From Kordia sp. SMS9 (GTDB taxonomy: Bacteria; Bacteroidota; Bacteroidia; Flavobacteriales; Flavobacteriaceae): 64,000 nucleotides of DNA. The position numbers were made by a program, and so were the translations under genes. The number at the start of each line of letters is the position of its first letter. Within the stretch, counting starts at the first letter, position 1. Positions 25,923 to 34,008 of the stretch are shown here, piece by piece. Below the pieces are notes generated by a model. It did no database searches, was not told the DNA's origin, and saw only the letters and a list, made by a program, of their open reading frames with translations. Location of the stretch: positions 2,346,465 to 2,410,464 of the forward strand of contig NZ_CP031153.1 in the NCBI RefSeq assembly GCF_003352465.1, given 5' to 3'.

Positions 25923-28154
25923 TTATTTATCTTCTCTCGGTTTGCGATTGTCACGTCCGCGATTATCTCTACCTCGGTTGTTATCACGTCCACCTCTATT
26001 ATTGTCTCTTGGTGGTCTTGCAACATAGCCTTCTGGTTTTGGTAAAATTGCTTTGCGCGACACTTTTTCTTTACGTGTTTTTGGATCTGTTCCAAAATAC
26101 TTCACGTCTAAAATATCGCCCATTTTTACAATGTCACTCACATTGTCAGTACGTTCCCAAGCCAATTCAGAAATGTGTAATAATACTTCGTTTCCTGGGG
26201 CTTCTGTATATTCTACAACCGCTCCGAAATCTAGCATTTTAATTACTTTTACTTCGTAAATACTTCCTTTTTCTGGTTTGAACGTAATCGAATCAATTTT
26301 CGCTAATACTGCATCAATTCCATCTTGGTCTGTACCTAAAATTTCAACAATTCCTTCTTCTGTTACAGGATCTTCGTTGATTACAATCGTAGTTCCCGTC
26401 GCTTTTTGTAATTCTTGAATTACTTTTCCTCCAGGTCCAATCAACGCGCCAATATAATCTCCAGGAATTGTTTTGGTGATCATTTTTGGTGCATGTGCTT
26501 TTACGTCATCGTTTGGTGCCGCAATCGTATCTGTCAATTTCTCTAAAATATGTAAACGTCCGTCACGTGCTTGTTGCAAAGCATTTACAAGAATTTCGTA
26601 TGACAATCCTTTTACTTTAATATCCATCTGACACGCAGTAATTCCGTCCGCAGTTCCTGTTACTTTAAAGTCCATATCTCCTAAGTGATCTTCATCCCCT
26701 AAAATATCAGATAAAACTGCATACTTTCCAGAATCTGCATCAGAAATTAATCCCATTGCAATTCCAGAAACAGGTTTCTTTAATTGTACACCTGCGTCCA
26801 TTAATGCCATGGTTCCTGAACAAACAGTTGCCATTGATGATGAACCGTTAGATTCTAATACTTCCGAAACGACACGTACAGTGTACGGGCAATCGTCTGG
26901 TACCATTCCTTTTAAAGCACGTTGTGCTAAATTTCCATGTCCAACTTCACGACGCGATGTTCCACGAATTGGTCGTGCTTCACCAGTTGAAAAAGGAGGG
27001 AAGTTATAATGTAAATAGAAACGCTCTTCACCTTCGTGTGATGGCATGTCTATTTGGTTAGCTTCTCTTGAAGTTCCTAATGTTACCGTTGCTAACGCCT
27101 GAGTTTCTCCACGCGTAAAGATTGCTGAACCGTGTGTTGACGGTAAATAATCTATTTCACACCAAATTGGTCTAATTTCGTCCGTTTTACGACCATCCAA
27201 ACGCAATCCTTCATTTAACGTTAAGTCACGAACGGCTGCTTTTTCAGCCTTGCGGTAATATTTAGATACTAAATCACCGAAATCTTCCAATTCTTCTTCT
27301 GAGAATGTTTCTTTGATTTCTTCTTTAATTTCTCCGAAAGCAGTACTTCTTTCATGTTTAGCAGAACCAGCTTTTGCTACAGCATATACTTTATCATACG
27401 CCATGTCATACACTTTTTTCTCTAAATCTGCGTCTTCTCTTTCCGGATCGTACTCACGTACTTCTTTCTTTCCGAAAGCTTCTGCTAAACGAAGTTGTGC
27501 TGCACATTGCTCTTTGATGGCTTCGTGTGCAAACTTGATTGCTTCGGTCATTTCTTCTTCAGAAATCTCATCCATTTCACCTTCTACCATCATGACAGAA
27601 TCAGCAGAAGCTCCAATCATCATATCGATGTCAGATTCTTCTAACTGTGCTCTTGTTGGGTTGATGATAAATTCTCCGTTGATACGCCCAACTCTTGCTT
27701 CAGAGATAGCACATTCAAATGGGAAATCTGACAACTGAATTGCTGCTGATGCTGCTAAACCAGCCATTGCATCAGGCATTACATCTTCGTCATGAGACAT
27801 CAACTGAATCATCACCTGTGTTTCTGCGTGATAATCTTTTGGGAATAATGGACGTAAAACACGGTCTACCAAACGCATTGTTAACACTTCACCGTCACTT
27901 GGTCTTGCTTCTCTTTTGAAAAAACCACCAGGATAACGACCTGCTGCTGCAAATTTTTCGCGGTAATCAACGGTTAAAGGTAAAAAGTCAACATCGCTTT
28001 GTTTGTAGTTAGAAACTACGGTACATAACAACATACATTTTCCTGACTGCACTACAACGCTACCATGCGCTTGCTTAGCCAACTTTCCGGTTTCGATAGA
28101 AATTTCTCTACCGTCGCCAAGGTCAATGACCTCTCTAAAAACTTTTGGAATCAT
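25923..28154 (-). CDS. pnp: Polyribonucleotide nucleotidyltransferase (PNPase)
   Basis: A 743-residue phosphorolytic 3'-to-5' exoribonuclease of the RNA degradation machinery. Two RNase PH cores are seen ([20 protein letters not shown] in the first; [35 protein letters not shown] and [20 protein letters not shown] in the second). They are followed by a KH domain ([19 protein letters not shown]) near residue 565 and an S1 domain ([20 protein letters not shown]) near 635. The last 40 residues are an Arg/Gly/Asn-rich tail ([13 protein letters not shown]), common in Bacteroidota and probably RNA-binding. It lies downstream of rpsO with a terminator between, the usual gene order. Confidence 0.98.
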   Translation of the reverse strand: MIPKVFREVIDLGDGREISIETGKLAKQAHGSVVVQSGKCMLLCTVVSNYKQSDVDFLPLTVDYREKFAAAGRYPGGFFKREARPSDGEVLTMRLVDRVLRPLFPKDYHAETQVMIQLMSHDEDVMPDAMAGLAASAAIQLSDFPFECAISEARVGRINGEFIINPTRAQLEESDIDMMIGASADSVMMVEGEMDEISEEEMTEAIKFAHEAIKEQCAAQLRLAEAFGKKEVREYDPEREDADLEKKVYDMAYDKVYAVAKAGSAKHERSTAFGEIKEEIKETFSEEELEDFGDLVSKYYRKAEKAAVRDLTLNEGLRLDGRKTDEIRPIWCEIDYLPSTHGSAIFTRGETQALATVTLGTSREANQIDMPSHEGEERFYLHYNFPPFSTGEARPIRGTSRREVGHGNLAQRALKGMVPDDCPYTVRVVSEVLESNGSSSMATVCSGTMALMDAGVQLKKPVSGIAMGLISDADSGKYAVLSDILGDEDHLGDMDFKVTGTADGITACQMDIKVKGLSYEILVNALQQARDGRLHILEKLTDTIAAPNDDVKAHAPKMITKTIPGDYIGALIGPGGKVIQELQKATGTTIVINEDPVTEEGIVEILGTDQDGIDAVLAKIDSITFKPEKGSIYEVKVIKMLDFGAVVEYTEAPGNEVLLHISELAWERTDNVSDIVKMGDILDVKYFGTDPKTRKEKVSRKAILPKPEGYVARPPRDNNRGGRDNNRGRDNRGRDNRKPREDK

Positions 28155-28291
28155 AAATTTTTTTTAATTCTAATTAAACAAAGGTCGTTGTGTTGTTGTG
28201 TGTAGTTGTTGTGTGACCCAATGAAAAACCAGTAATTATAGCTTTTTAATACTTCCAACAAAGGTTAGAAGCGTACTTATGTAAATTAAAA

Positions 28292-28316
28292 AAAGAGGCA
28301 CGAAGCCTCTTTCTTT
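28292..28316 (-). terminator. Terminator or attenuator between rpsO and pnp
   Basis: AAAGAGGC and GCCTCTTT pair around ACGAA, with a T-run on the minus strand. It begins about 5 bases after the rpsO stop codon. Confidence 0.85.
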
Positions 28317-28586
28317 TTATTTTCTTAATCCTAATTCTTTTACGATTGCACGATATCTGTTGATATCTTTCTTCTTTAGATAGTCTAGTAAGCTTCTTCT
28401 TTTACCTACCAACTTTACTAGCGAACGCTCTGTGTTAAAATCTTTACGATTTTTCTTTAAGTGCTCCGTTAAGTGATTAATTCTGTGCGTAAATAACGCA
28501 ATTTGACCTTCTGAGGAACCTGTGTCTGTTGCAGACTGTCCGTGTTTTGCGAAGATCTCTTCTTTAACTTCTTTAGTTAAGTACAT
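28317..28586 (-). CDS. rpsO: 30S ribosomal protein S15
   Basis: An 89-residue protein, the normal length of S15. It carries the conserved stretches TGSSEGQIALFTHRINHLTE, HLKKNRKDFNTERSL, LVGKRRSLLDYLKKKD and YRAIVKELGLRK, the contacts to 16S rRNA helices and protein S18/S6. It sits upstream of pnp as in most bacteria. A 10-base palindrome GTATCGATAC lies 26 bases upstream of the start. Confidence 0.98.
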   Translation of the reverse strand: MYLTKEVKEEIFAKHGQSATDTGSSEGQIALFTHRINHLTEHLKKNRKDFNTERSLVKLVGKRRSLLDYLKKKDINRYRAIVKELGLRK

Positions 28587-28902
28587 GCCAATATTGTTTT
28601 AATAATTTTTATGTATCGATACGGTTATCATATCAAGCCGCAAATATACTACTATTTTTTAGAATCCAAATTATTATTGTAAGAGAAAAAAGAGAGAATG
28701 TTTTGAGGTCAAAAATTAAACGTACTTAAATATTTTTTTAACCCTAATTAAACCTTTTTATGTGTGATAAGTCTTAGGTACATGAATTGTTAAAAAACGT
28801 TAATTGCACAATGCATAACGGGCAATTGGTTGGTACCAAACTGATTAGACTACAGGTGAATTCCATCTGAAAACATTAAAAACTTTAAAAAACGAAGAAA
28901 AG
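28587..28902. other. 316-base intergenic region between divergent rpsO and a lipoprotein gene
   Basis: No gene or structured RNA recognised. It must hold both promoters. Only a short palindrome GTATCGATAC at 28613-28622 stands out. Confidence 0.45.
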
Positions 28903-29730
28903 ATGAAAACCACATTCAAAAAGCAACGAGGAATTTTATTAGTATTGATGAGTCTCTTTGTAATGATCGCTTGTCAAGACGACAACGAAACTAGTATTAC
29001 AGAAGACGAAGTAGCCTTAGATGATGAATTGGCGCAACGCAGTGCTGAAATTGATTTAATTTCCGATGATATCGGATTAATTGTCGATGATGCCGCACAA
29101 GAATTTGAATCCGCAGTATCATTTTTGCCAGCATGTGTTACCATTTCTACGCAAGTAAGTGGCGGATTTAGTCAGCTTACGCTAGATTTTGGTGATGGCT
29201 GCGAATTGCCAAACGGAAATATTGTCAGCGGAATCATTATGATGAGTCAAGATGTAAATGCTCAATTGGCAAGTAGAATCATTCAAGTTACTTTTAGCAA
29301 CTTTACCCGAAACGGCGTATTGGTTGAAGGCACACGTAGCGTTACTCGCGTGTTGAGTAACGATGCGGGAAATCCACAATCGACTGCCGCAGTAGATATG
29401 CAAGTCACTTGGCCAAATGGCGCTACGTATACACGTCAAGGAACAAGAACACGCGAATGGATTGAAGGTGTCAACAATGGTACTTGGACAGATAACGTAT
29501 TTTCCATCACAGGAAGTGGCACTACGACAGGCGTATTAGGAAATACACATTCGGCAACCATTACCACAGCCTTACGAAGAGAAGCAACTTGCGCTTTTAT
29601 TGTAAGTGGCGTAGTAGAATTGTCACGTAATAGCAACACAGGAATTTTAGCCTACGGAGATGGAACTTGCGATGGCGAAGCAACTTGGACAGGTCCGAAT
29701 GGAAATACGATTGCTATATTTTTAGATTAG
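28903..29730 (+). CDS. Lipoprotein of unknown function
   Basis: A 275-residue lipoprotein: signal sequence with ILLVLMSLFVMIAC and Cys25 followed by acidic QDDNETS. The mature protein has an acidic N-terminal helix region (EVALDDELAQRSAEIDLISD) and a long beta-rich domain from about residue 75 containing LDFGDGCELPNGNIVSG, TFSNFTRNGVLVEGTRSVTR and VTWPNGATYTRQGTRTREW, ending EATWTGPNGNTIAIFLD. Four cysteines in the mature part may pair. This resembles a family of flavobacterial lipoproteins known only as hypothetical. It is monocistronic. Confidence 0.75.
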   Translation: MKTTFKKQRGILLVLMSLFVMIACQDDNETSITEDEVALDDELAQRSAEIDLISDDIGLIVDDAAQEFESAVSFLPACVTISTQVSGGFSQLTLDFGDGCELPNGNIVSGIIMMSQDVNAQLASRIIQVTFSNFTRNGVLVEGTRSVTRVLSNDAGNPQSTAAVDMQVTWPNGATYTRQGTRTREWIEGVNNGTWTDNVFSITGSGTTTGVLGNTHSATITTALRREATCAFIVSGVVELSRNSNTGILAYGDGTCDGEATWTGPNGNTIAIFLD

Positions 29731-29753
29731 TAAATTGAGTAGTTTTAGAAAAC

Positions 29754-29786
29754 AAAAAAGGCTTCCAAATATGGAGGCCTTTTTTG
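29754..29786 (+). terminator. Terminator of the lipoprotein gene
   Basis: AAAAAAGGCTTCC and GGAGGCCTTTTTT pair around AAATAT, with one G-T wobble, 25 bases after the stop. Confidence 0.9.
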
Positions 29787-29811
29787 TTATTTTATGATGA
29801 AAGTAGTATGG

Positions 29812-30429
29812 TTATTCTGTAGGTGCAATAGTCCATGTGTTATCGGCATTTAATATTGCGGTCATGCTATATACATTTACGGGGAAATCAATAGAAGCAG
29901 TTTGATACAATTTGTTAGGATCAATAACTTCTCCTTGCGTAAAGTTTCCGAATGTAATTTTATAAGAAGATCGCGTGTCTAACCCATACATCAAATTTGG
30001 TGCTGCTTGTGCTACAAAGGTGGCACTGCCAGCCATACCAATGCCCACAGAAGCTTGATTTAAAGGTATGGTATTGTCACATATAATATACAATTTACCA
30101 TCAACATTTTTACCTGTTTCTAAATTGATGAATTGAAAAGCTCCATCTTTTTTCGTAAATGTAATTGTATTGTTTTCTTCTATTTCAGCTTTTACTACTT
30201 GAGAAGACGAAAAAGTAATTCCAGAAACCAATTCGCCAGTTTCACACCACACAAAACAAGGATCTGCATCCCAAGTAAAAGTATCCGTTACATCTGGATT
30301 TGTTTTTTTTGCAATCCAAGCTAACGTCATAAAGTTTGGATCGTTGATATTAGGATATTCTTGAAATATACAGACGTCTCCAAGATATGAACTGTTATTA
30401 ATAAAAATCACTTCGTACTTAGTAGTCAT
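29812..30429 (-). CDS. RhiA-like protein
   Basis: A 205-residue protein without signal peptide. The start at 30429 (MTTKYEVIFINNSSYLGDVC) is chosen over 30453. The sequence resembles RhiA, a quorum-regulated cytoplasmic protein first found in Rhizobium: FINNSSYLGDVCIFQEYPN, then MTLAWIAKKTNPDVTDTFTW, CFVWCETGELVSGITFSSSQ, and near the end SIDFPVNVYSMTAILNADNT. These match the FxN...CxFQ, LAW.aK...T..F.W and VWxxTG..xPG..F.aSQ pattern as I remember it. RhiA function is unresolved. The gene is single, facing the terminator of the upstream lipoprotein gene. Confidence 0.6.
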   Translation of the reverse strand: MTTKYEVIFINNSSYLGDVCIFQEYPNINDPNFMTLAWIAKKTNPDVTDTFTWDADPCFVWCETGELVSGITFSSSQVVKAEIEENNTITFTKKDGAFQFINLETGKNVDGKLYIICDNTIPLNQASVGIGMAGSATFVAQAAPNLMYGLDTRSSYKITFGNFTQGEVIDPNKLYQTASIDFPVNVYSMTAILNADNTWTIAPTE

Positions 30430-30557
30430 ACTATTAGTTTTTAGGTAAAACAATAGAAAATTATTTTACAAGTTATCTGACGAAAATACTTATTTTCCAT
30501 AAAAAATTTTAGCGTACTAATACTCGTTTTTAAGTACGGATGTATTTCTGTAAACGA

Positions 30558-30590
30558 AAAAAGACCTCCGTAATTGGAAGTCTTTTCTAT
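30558..30590 (-). terminator. Terminator of accD
   Basis: AGACCTCC at 30562-30569 pairs with GGAAGTCT at 30576-30583 (one wobble). A run of T follows on the minus strand, about 25 bases past the accD stop. Confidence 0.75.
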
Positions 30591-30612
30591 TAAATGTATG
30601 TTGTAACCAAAG

Positions 30613-31470
30613 CTACGCGCGTATCGGTTGATTCTGAATCAAGTCAATATACAAGTTGATTTTGTTTTTGAGTTCTTTTCTGTGCGAGATAAAATCTAAG
30701 AATCCATGTTCTAGTAAGAATTCTGAAGTTTGGAAACCTTCTGGTAAATCTTTTCCTGTAGTATCGCGAACAACTCTTGGTCCTGCAAAACCAATTAAGG
30801 CGCCTGGCTCCGCAATGTTGATGTCTCCCAACATTGCAAACGAAGCAGTGGTTCCTCCTGTAGTTGGATCTGTACATAATGAAATGTATGGAATTCCTGC
30901 GTCTGCTAATTGTGCTAGTTTTGCCGACGTTTTTGCCAATTGCATTAATGATAAGGCAGCTTCCATCATTCGTGCACCACCAGATTTTGAGATGATCATG
31001 AATGGAAGATTGTTTTTCAAGGAATAGTCTGCCGCGCGTGCAATTTTTTCACCCACAACACTTCCCATAGAACCTCCAATAAATTTGAAATCCATACAAG
31101 CAATGACCAAATCTTTTCCTTTCGATTTTCCAACGGCGGTACGAACAGCGTCTTTCAACCCTGTTTTTTCTTTGGCAGCTTTCAGTCTGTCAACGTATTT
31201 TTTGTTGTCCTCAAACTTTAATGGATCTTTTGAGGTTAAGTTTTTATCGAGTTCTTTAAATTTTCCTTCGTCGAAAAGTATTTCAAAATATTCTTTGCTT
31301 CCAATGCGAACGTGGTATCCGTCTTCAGGACTTACATAGAAGTTTTTTGCCAATTCTTCCGAATCAACAATTTTTCCTGTGGGCGATTTGTACCAAAGTC
31401 CTTTGGGCGTATCTCTTTTCTCTTCTGTAGAGGTTTGGATACCTTTTTCTTTTCTTTTAAACCAAGCCAT
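30613..31470 (-). CDS. accD: Acetyl-CoA carboxylase carboxyltransferase beta subunit, zinc-ribbon-less
   Basis: A 285-residue subunit that, with AccA, moves the carboxyl group from biotin to acetyl-CoA in fatty acid synthesis. The start at 31470 gives the usual [10 protein letters not shown]. Core motifs are [54 protein letters not shown] and [20 protein letters not shown]. The N-terminal zinc ribbon of most AccD proteins is present only in outline: the CxxC pairs are replaced (WYKSPTG and YVSPEDG, about residues 27-51). This appears normal for flavobacteria. It stands alone with its own terminator. Confidence 0.97.
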   Translation of the reverse strand: MAWFKRKEKGIQTSTEEKRDTPKGLWYKSPTGKIVDSEELAKNFYVSPEDGYHVRIGSKEYFEILFDEGKFKELDKNLTSKDPLKFEDNKKYVDRLKAAKEKTGLKDAVRTAVGKSKGKDLVIACMDFKFIGGSMGSVVGEKIARAADYSLKNNLPFMIISKSGGARMMEAALSLMQLAKTSAKLAQLADAGIPYISLCTDPTTGGTTASFAMLGDINIAEPGALIGFAGPRVVRDTTGKDLPEGFQTSEFLLEHGFLDFISHRKELKNKINLYIDLIQNQPIRA

Positions 31471-31709
31471 AATGATTTGTGAATTACGATTTACAATGTT
31501 AGACAATTTGTTACCGTCTGTATCGTACGATCAAATTAGTTAGTTTTCTTTTTAGTTAGTGGACAAAATTACTGTTTTTATTAGTGAAACTCAAAATTTG
31601 ATTTGGCTATCTGCTAAATAGTTTGAAGAAGTTGCGTTTTTTTTTGAATTTAATTTTAATAATGGTGAAGATGAATAGGTTTTAGTTGTTGATAGTCAGT
31701 ATTTTATTG

Positions 31710-32225
31710 TTAGAGTTCAATGGCTTTCCATTTTCCTTTTTGGAAATACATATTGTGAAATTTTGGCGATCTAAAAACAAGGAAAAAGTCGCCAACTTGT
31801 CTGTAGATTGTTGGATTGGTAGTAAGTATATGATGCGAAGGCTTTATTGTTTTAATAACAAGTCGTGCAGAAGAATACGGTGTTACTGTCGTAATTGTTC
31901 CTTTGTGCGTATTTAGAATTTCTTCTTTGTCAGTAACATAAAAGTAGATGCTGTCATTTTCTTTAATTTCAAACCGGAAGGTATTGTACTGCCAATCGGC
32001 TTGTTTTCCCTGAAAGTAAGTACGATCAATAACATACGTTCCGTAATAGTCAGATTTGTTAAGTACTATTGGTTTAAAAAGTGGGCGAAGCAGCACAATG
32101 AGTACTAAAAGTGCTATGATTCCTATTGGGATGAAAAGGAAAACCTTTTGTTTTGTTAGCAACCACACAATAACAAACACTATTATAATAGGAACAATAA
32201 TGAATATGAATCCGAGACCTACCAT
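31710..32225 (-). CDS. Small membrane protein of unknown function
   Basis: A 171-residue protein. The ATG at 32225 (MVGLGFIFIIVPIIIVFVIV) is preferred to the longer frame, which runs back through the fbaA terminator. Two hydrophobic segments lie at about residues 3-20 and 26-46. The soluble C-terminal domain contains SDYYGTYVIDRTYFQGKQAD, FEIKENDSIYFYVTDKEE and RQVGDFFLVFRSPKFHNMYF, a beta-sheet-like pattern seen in small flavobacterial envelope proteins. No family assignment is possible. Confidence 0.6.
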   Translation of the reverse strand: MVGLGFIFIIVPIIIVFVIVWLLTKQKVFLFIPIGIIALLVLIVLLRPLFKPIVLNKSDYYGTYVIDRTYFQGKQADWQYNTFRFEIKENDSIYFYVTDKEEILNTHKGTITTVTPYSSARLVIKTIKPSHHILTTNPTIYRQVGDFFLVFRSPKFHNMYFQKGKWKAIEL

Positions 32226-32267
32226 TGATACTGTTTTTTGTATGTAGAAGTATATTATAAAGATAAA

Positions 32268-32310
32268 AAAAACCTCGTTACTACATTGTTTTTGTTGTAA
32301 CGAGGTTGGT
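32268..32310 (-). terminator. Terminator of fbaA
   Basis: AACCTCGTTAC at 32271-32281 and GTAACGAGGTT at 32297-32307 pair perfectly over 11 bases. A T-run follows on the minus strand. Confidence 0.75.
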
Positions 32311-32394
32311 GTTTTTTCCACTTTCGTGGAGATTCCCAATTTCTCGGGAACTTCTGCGTTAGGGATTGAGGCTTTGTTGGAGCTCTTTTGAAAT

Positions 32395-32490
32395 CTGGAT
32401 TCCTGCCTACACAGGAATGACAGTTTTCAAAAAGCGACTGCCGAAAGCCCGACCAGAAGAAGCTTGAGGTTCTCAAAAGCTTCTTTTGGA
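32395..32490. repeat. Two short inverted repeats downstream of fbaA
   Basis: ATTCCTG and CAGGAAT at 32399-32418 flank CCTACA, like the short ATTCCTGCNNNNGCAGGAAT repeats scattered through flavobacterial genomes. CCAGAAGAAGCTT and AAGCTTCTTTTGG at 32453-32489 form a second stem with one mismatch. Confidence 0.6.
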
Positions 32491-32502
32491 AACGCCCAAC
32501 TA

Positions 32503-33570
32503 TTATAAGGTATTAACGTTGTTTAAATCTTCAAAAGCTTGCTTTAAACGTGTTTTGAATGTCAATTCACCTTCGCGCAACCATTTTCTTGGATCATAGA
32601 ATTTTTTGTTTGGAATGTCGTCTCCATCAGGATTTCCAATTTGCAGCATTAGATAGTCTTGTTTTCCGATCATGTAATCGCGAATTCCAGACATGAACGC
32701 AAATTGTAAGTCCGTATCAATGTTCATTTTGATCACACCGTAGCCAATTGCTTCTCTGATTTCTTCTAAGGTAGAACCTGATCCACCGTGAAAAACAAAG
32801 TCAATATGATTGTGTCCAACATTGAATTTTTCAGAAATATATTCTTGCGAATTTTTTAAGATTTTTGGCGTCAGTTTTACATTTCCTGGCTTGTATACAC
32901 CATGCACGTTTCCGAAAGCAGCTGCCACAGTAAATTTTGGACTTACTTTCATCAATTCTTCATACGCATACGCAACTTCTGCTGGCTGAGTGTATAGTTT
33001 AGAATCGTCTACATCGCTGTTATCTACTCCGTCTTCTTCACCACCTGTGATTCCTAATTCAATTTCAAGCGTCATGTCCATTTTGCTCATGCGCGCTAAG
33101 TATTCTTTGCAAATTTCGATGTTTTCTTCGATAGGTTCTTCCGAAAGATCGATCATGTGTGAGCTGTATAACGGTTTTCCAGTTTCGGCAAAATGCTTTT
33201 CGCTGGCGTCTAACAAACCGTCAATCCAAGGCAATAATTTTTTTGCACAGTGGTCGGTATGTAAAATTACAGGAACGCCGTACGCTTCTGCCATTTCATG
33301 AACGTGTTTTGCACCTGCAACTGAACCTGCAATGGCTGCTTTTTGACCTTCGTTACTTAATCCTTTCCCGGCGTTGAATTGTGCGCCTCCATTTGAAAAT
33401 TGGATGATGACAGGAGCATTGAGTTCTGCAGCCGTTTCCAACACTCCATTGATAGAGTTAGAACCTACCACATTGACGGCTGGTAAGGCAAAGCCTTTTT
33501 CTTTGGCTAGTTTGAAAATTTCTTGTACTTCGTCTCCAGTAGCAACTCCTGGTTTTATGTTATGACTCAT
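32503..33570 (-). CDS. fbaA: Class II fructose-bisphosphate aldolase
   Basis: A 355-residue zinc-dependent aldolase of the E. coli FbaA type, splitting fructose 1,6-bisphosphate in glycolysis and working in reverse in gluconeogenesis. Seen are AVNVVGSNSINGVLE, IQFSNGGAQFNAGKG, the zinc-ligand motif VILHTDHCAKKLLPW, EIELGITGGEEDGVD, and the phosphate-binding HIDFVFHGGSGSTLEEIREA and GVIKMNIDTDLQFAF. It is a single-gene unit with its own terminator. Confidence 0.97.
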   Translation of the reverse strand: MSHNIKPGVATGDEVQEIFKLAKEKGFALPAVNVVGSNSINGVLETAAELNAPVIIQFSNGGAQFNAGKGLSNEGQKAAIAGSVAGAKHVHEMAEAYGVPVILHTDHCAKKLLPWIDGLLDASEKHFAETGKPLYSSHMIDLSEEPIEENIEICKEYLARMSKMDMTLEIELGITGGEEDGVDNSDVDDSKLYTQPAEVAYAYEELMKVSPKFTVAAAFGNVHGVYKPGNVKLTPKILKNSQEYISEKFNVGHNHIDFVFHGGSGSTLEEIREAIGYGVIKMNIDTDLQFAFMSGIRDYMIGKQDYLMLQIGNPDGDDIPNKKFYDPRKWLREGELTFKTRLKQAFEDLNNVNTL

Positions 33571-34008
33571 CGTCTTTGTTTTTTGGTTTGATTACAAAAG
33601 TAATAAAAATGTAAAGAGTTTTTACGTAGTTCCTAATTTAAGGTGAAAAGCCAAAGTCACTTTTGCGAATTTGATAATTTCAAGTGTTTTTATGTGTGTT
33701 TGACTGTGAAAATTTTGATGATTTTAAAGAAACGTTGCTTTGTTTTTGATAGAAATAAATGGCTGTTTTGTAATGGTTTGAAAGCGCAAACGTTTTAGTG
33801 TTTTTGAATTACAAATGTTGAATGCTAAATTTTAAATTAGAAAGTGTTTGTGATTTAGCTTTTAGATATTAGTATTGAGTATTGAGTATTGAGAATTGAG
33901 AAGTTTCAAAGAACAATTTAAAATTCAGAATTTAACATTCAACATCAGACTGAAATAAATGTAAAACGCTAAATATAAAATGAAAAAGTAATTTTCAACA
34001 CCCAACAC
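33571..34008. other. 438-base spacer upstream of fbaA with ATTGAG microrepeats
   Basis: No gene found; AT-rich. At 33871-33903 the unit TATTGAG occurs three times followed by AATTGAGAAG. The reverse complement of this stretch (ACTTCTCAAT, CTCAATACTAA) recurs between nqrD and nqrE at 61.7 kb. The fbaA promoter must lie in the left part. Confidence 0.5.

Noticed and set aside
26809..27919. Long open frames on the plus strand opposite pnp
   Set aside because: They are antisense shadows of a highly conserved gene; composition is low-complexity Ser-rich, as expected from the reverse of Glu/Asp/Arg codons.
28587..28902. S15 autoregulatory RNA structure upstream of rpsO
   Set aside because: Only a short GTATCGATAC palindrome is visible; no pseudoknot could be supported by eye.
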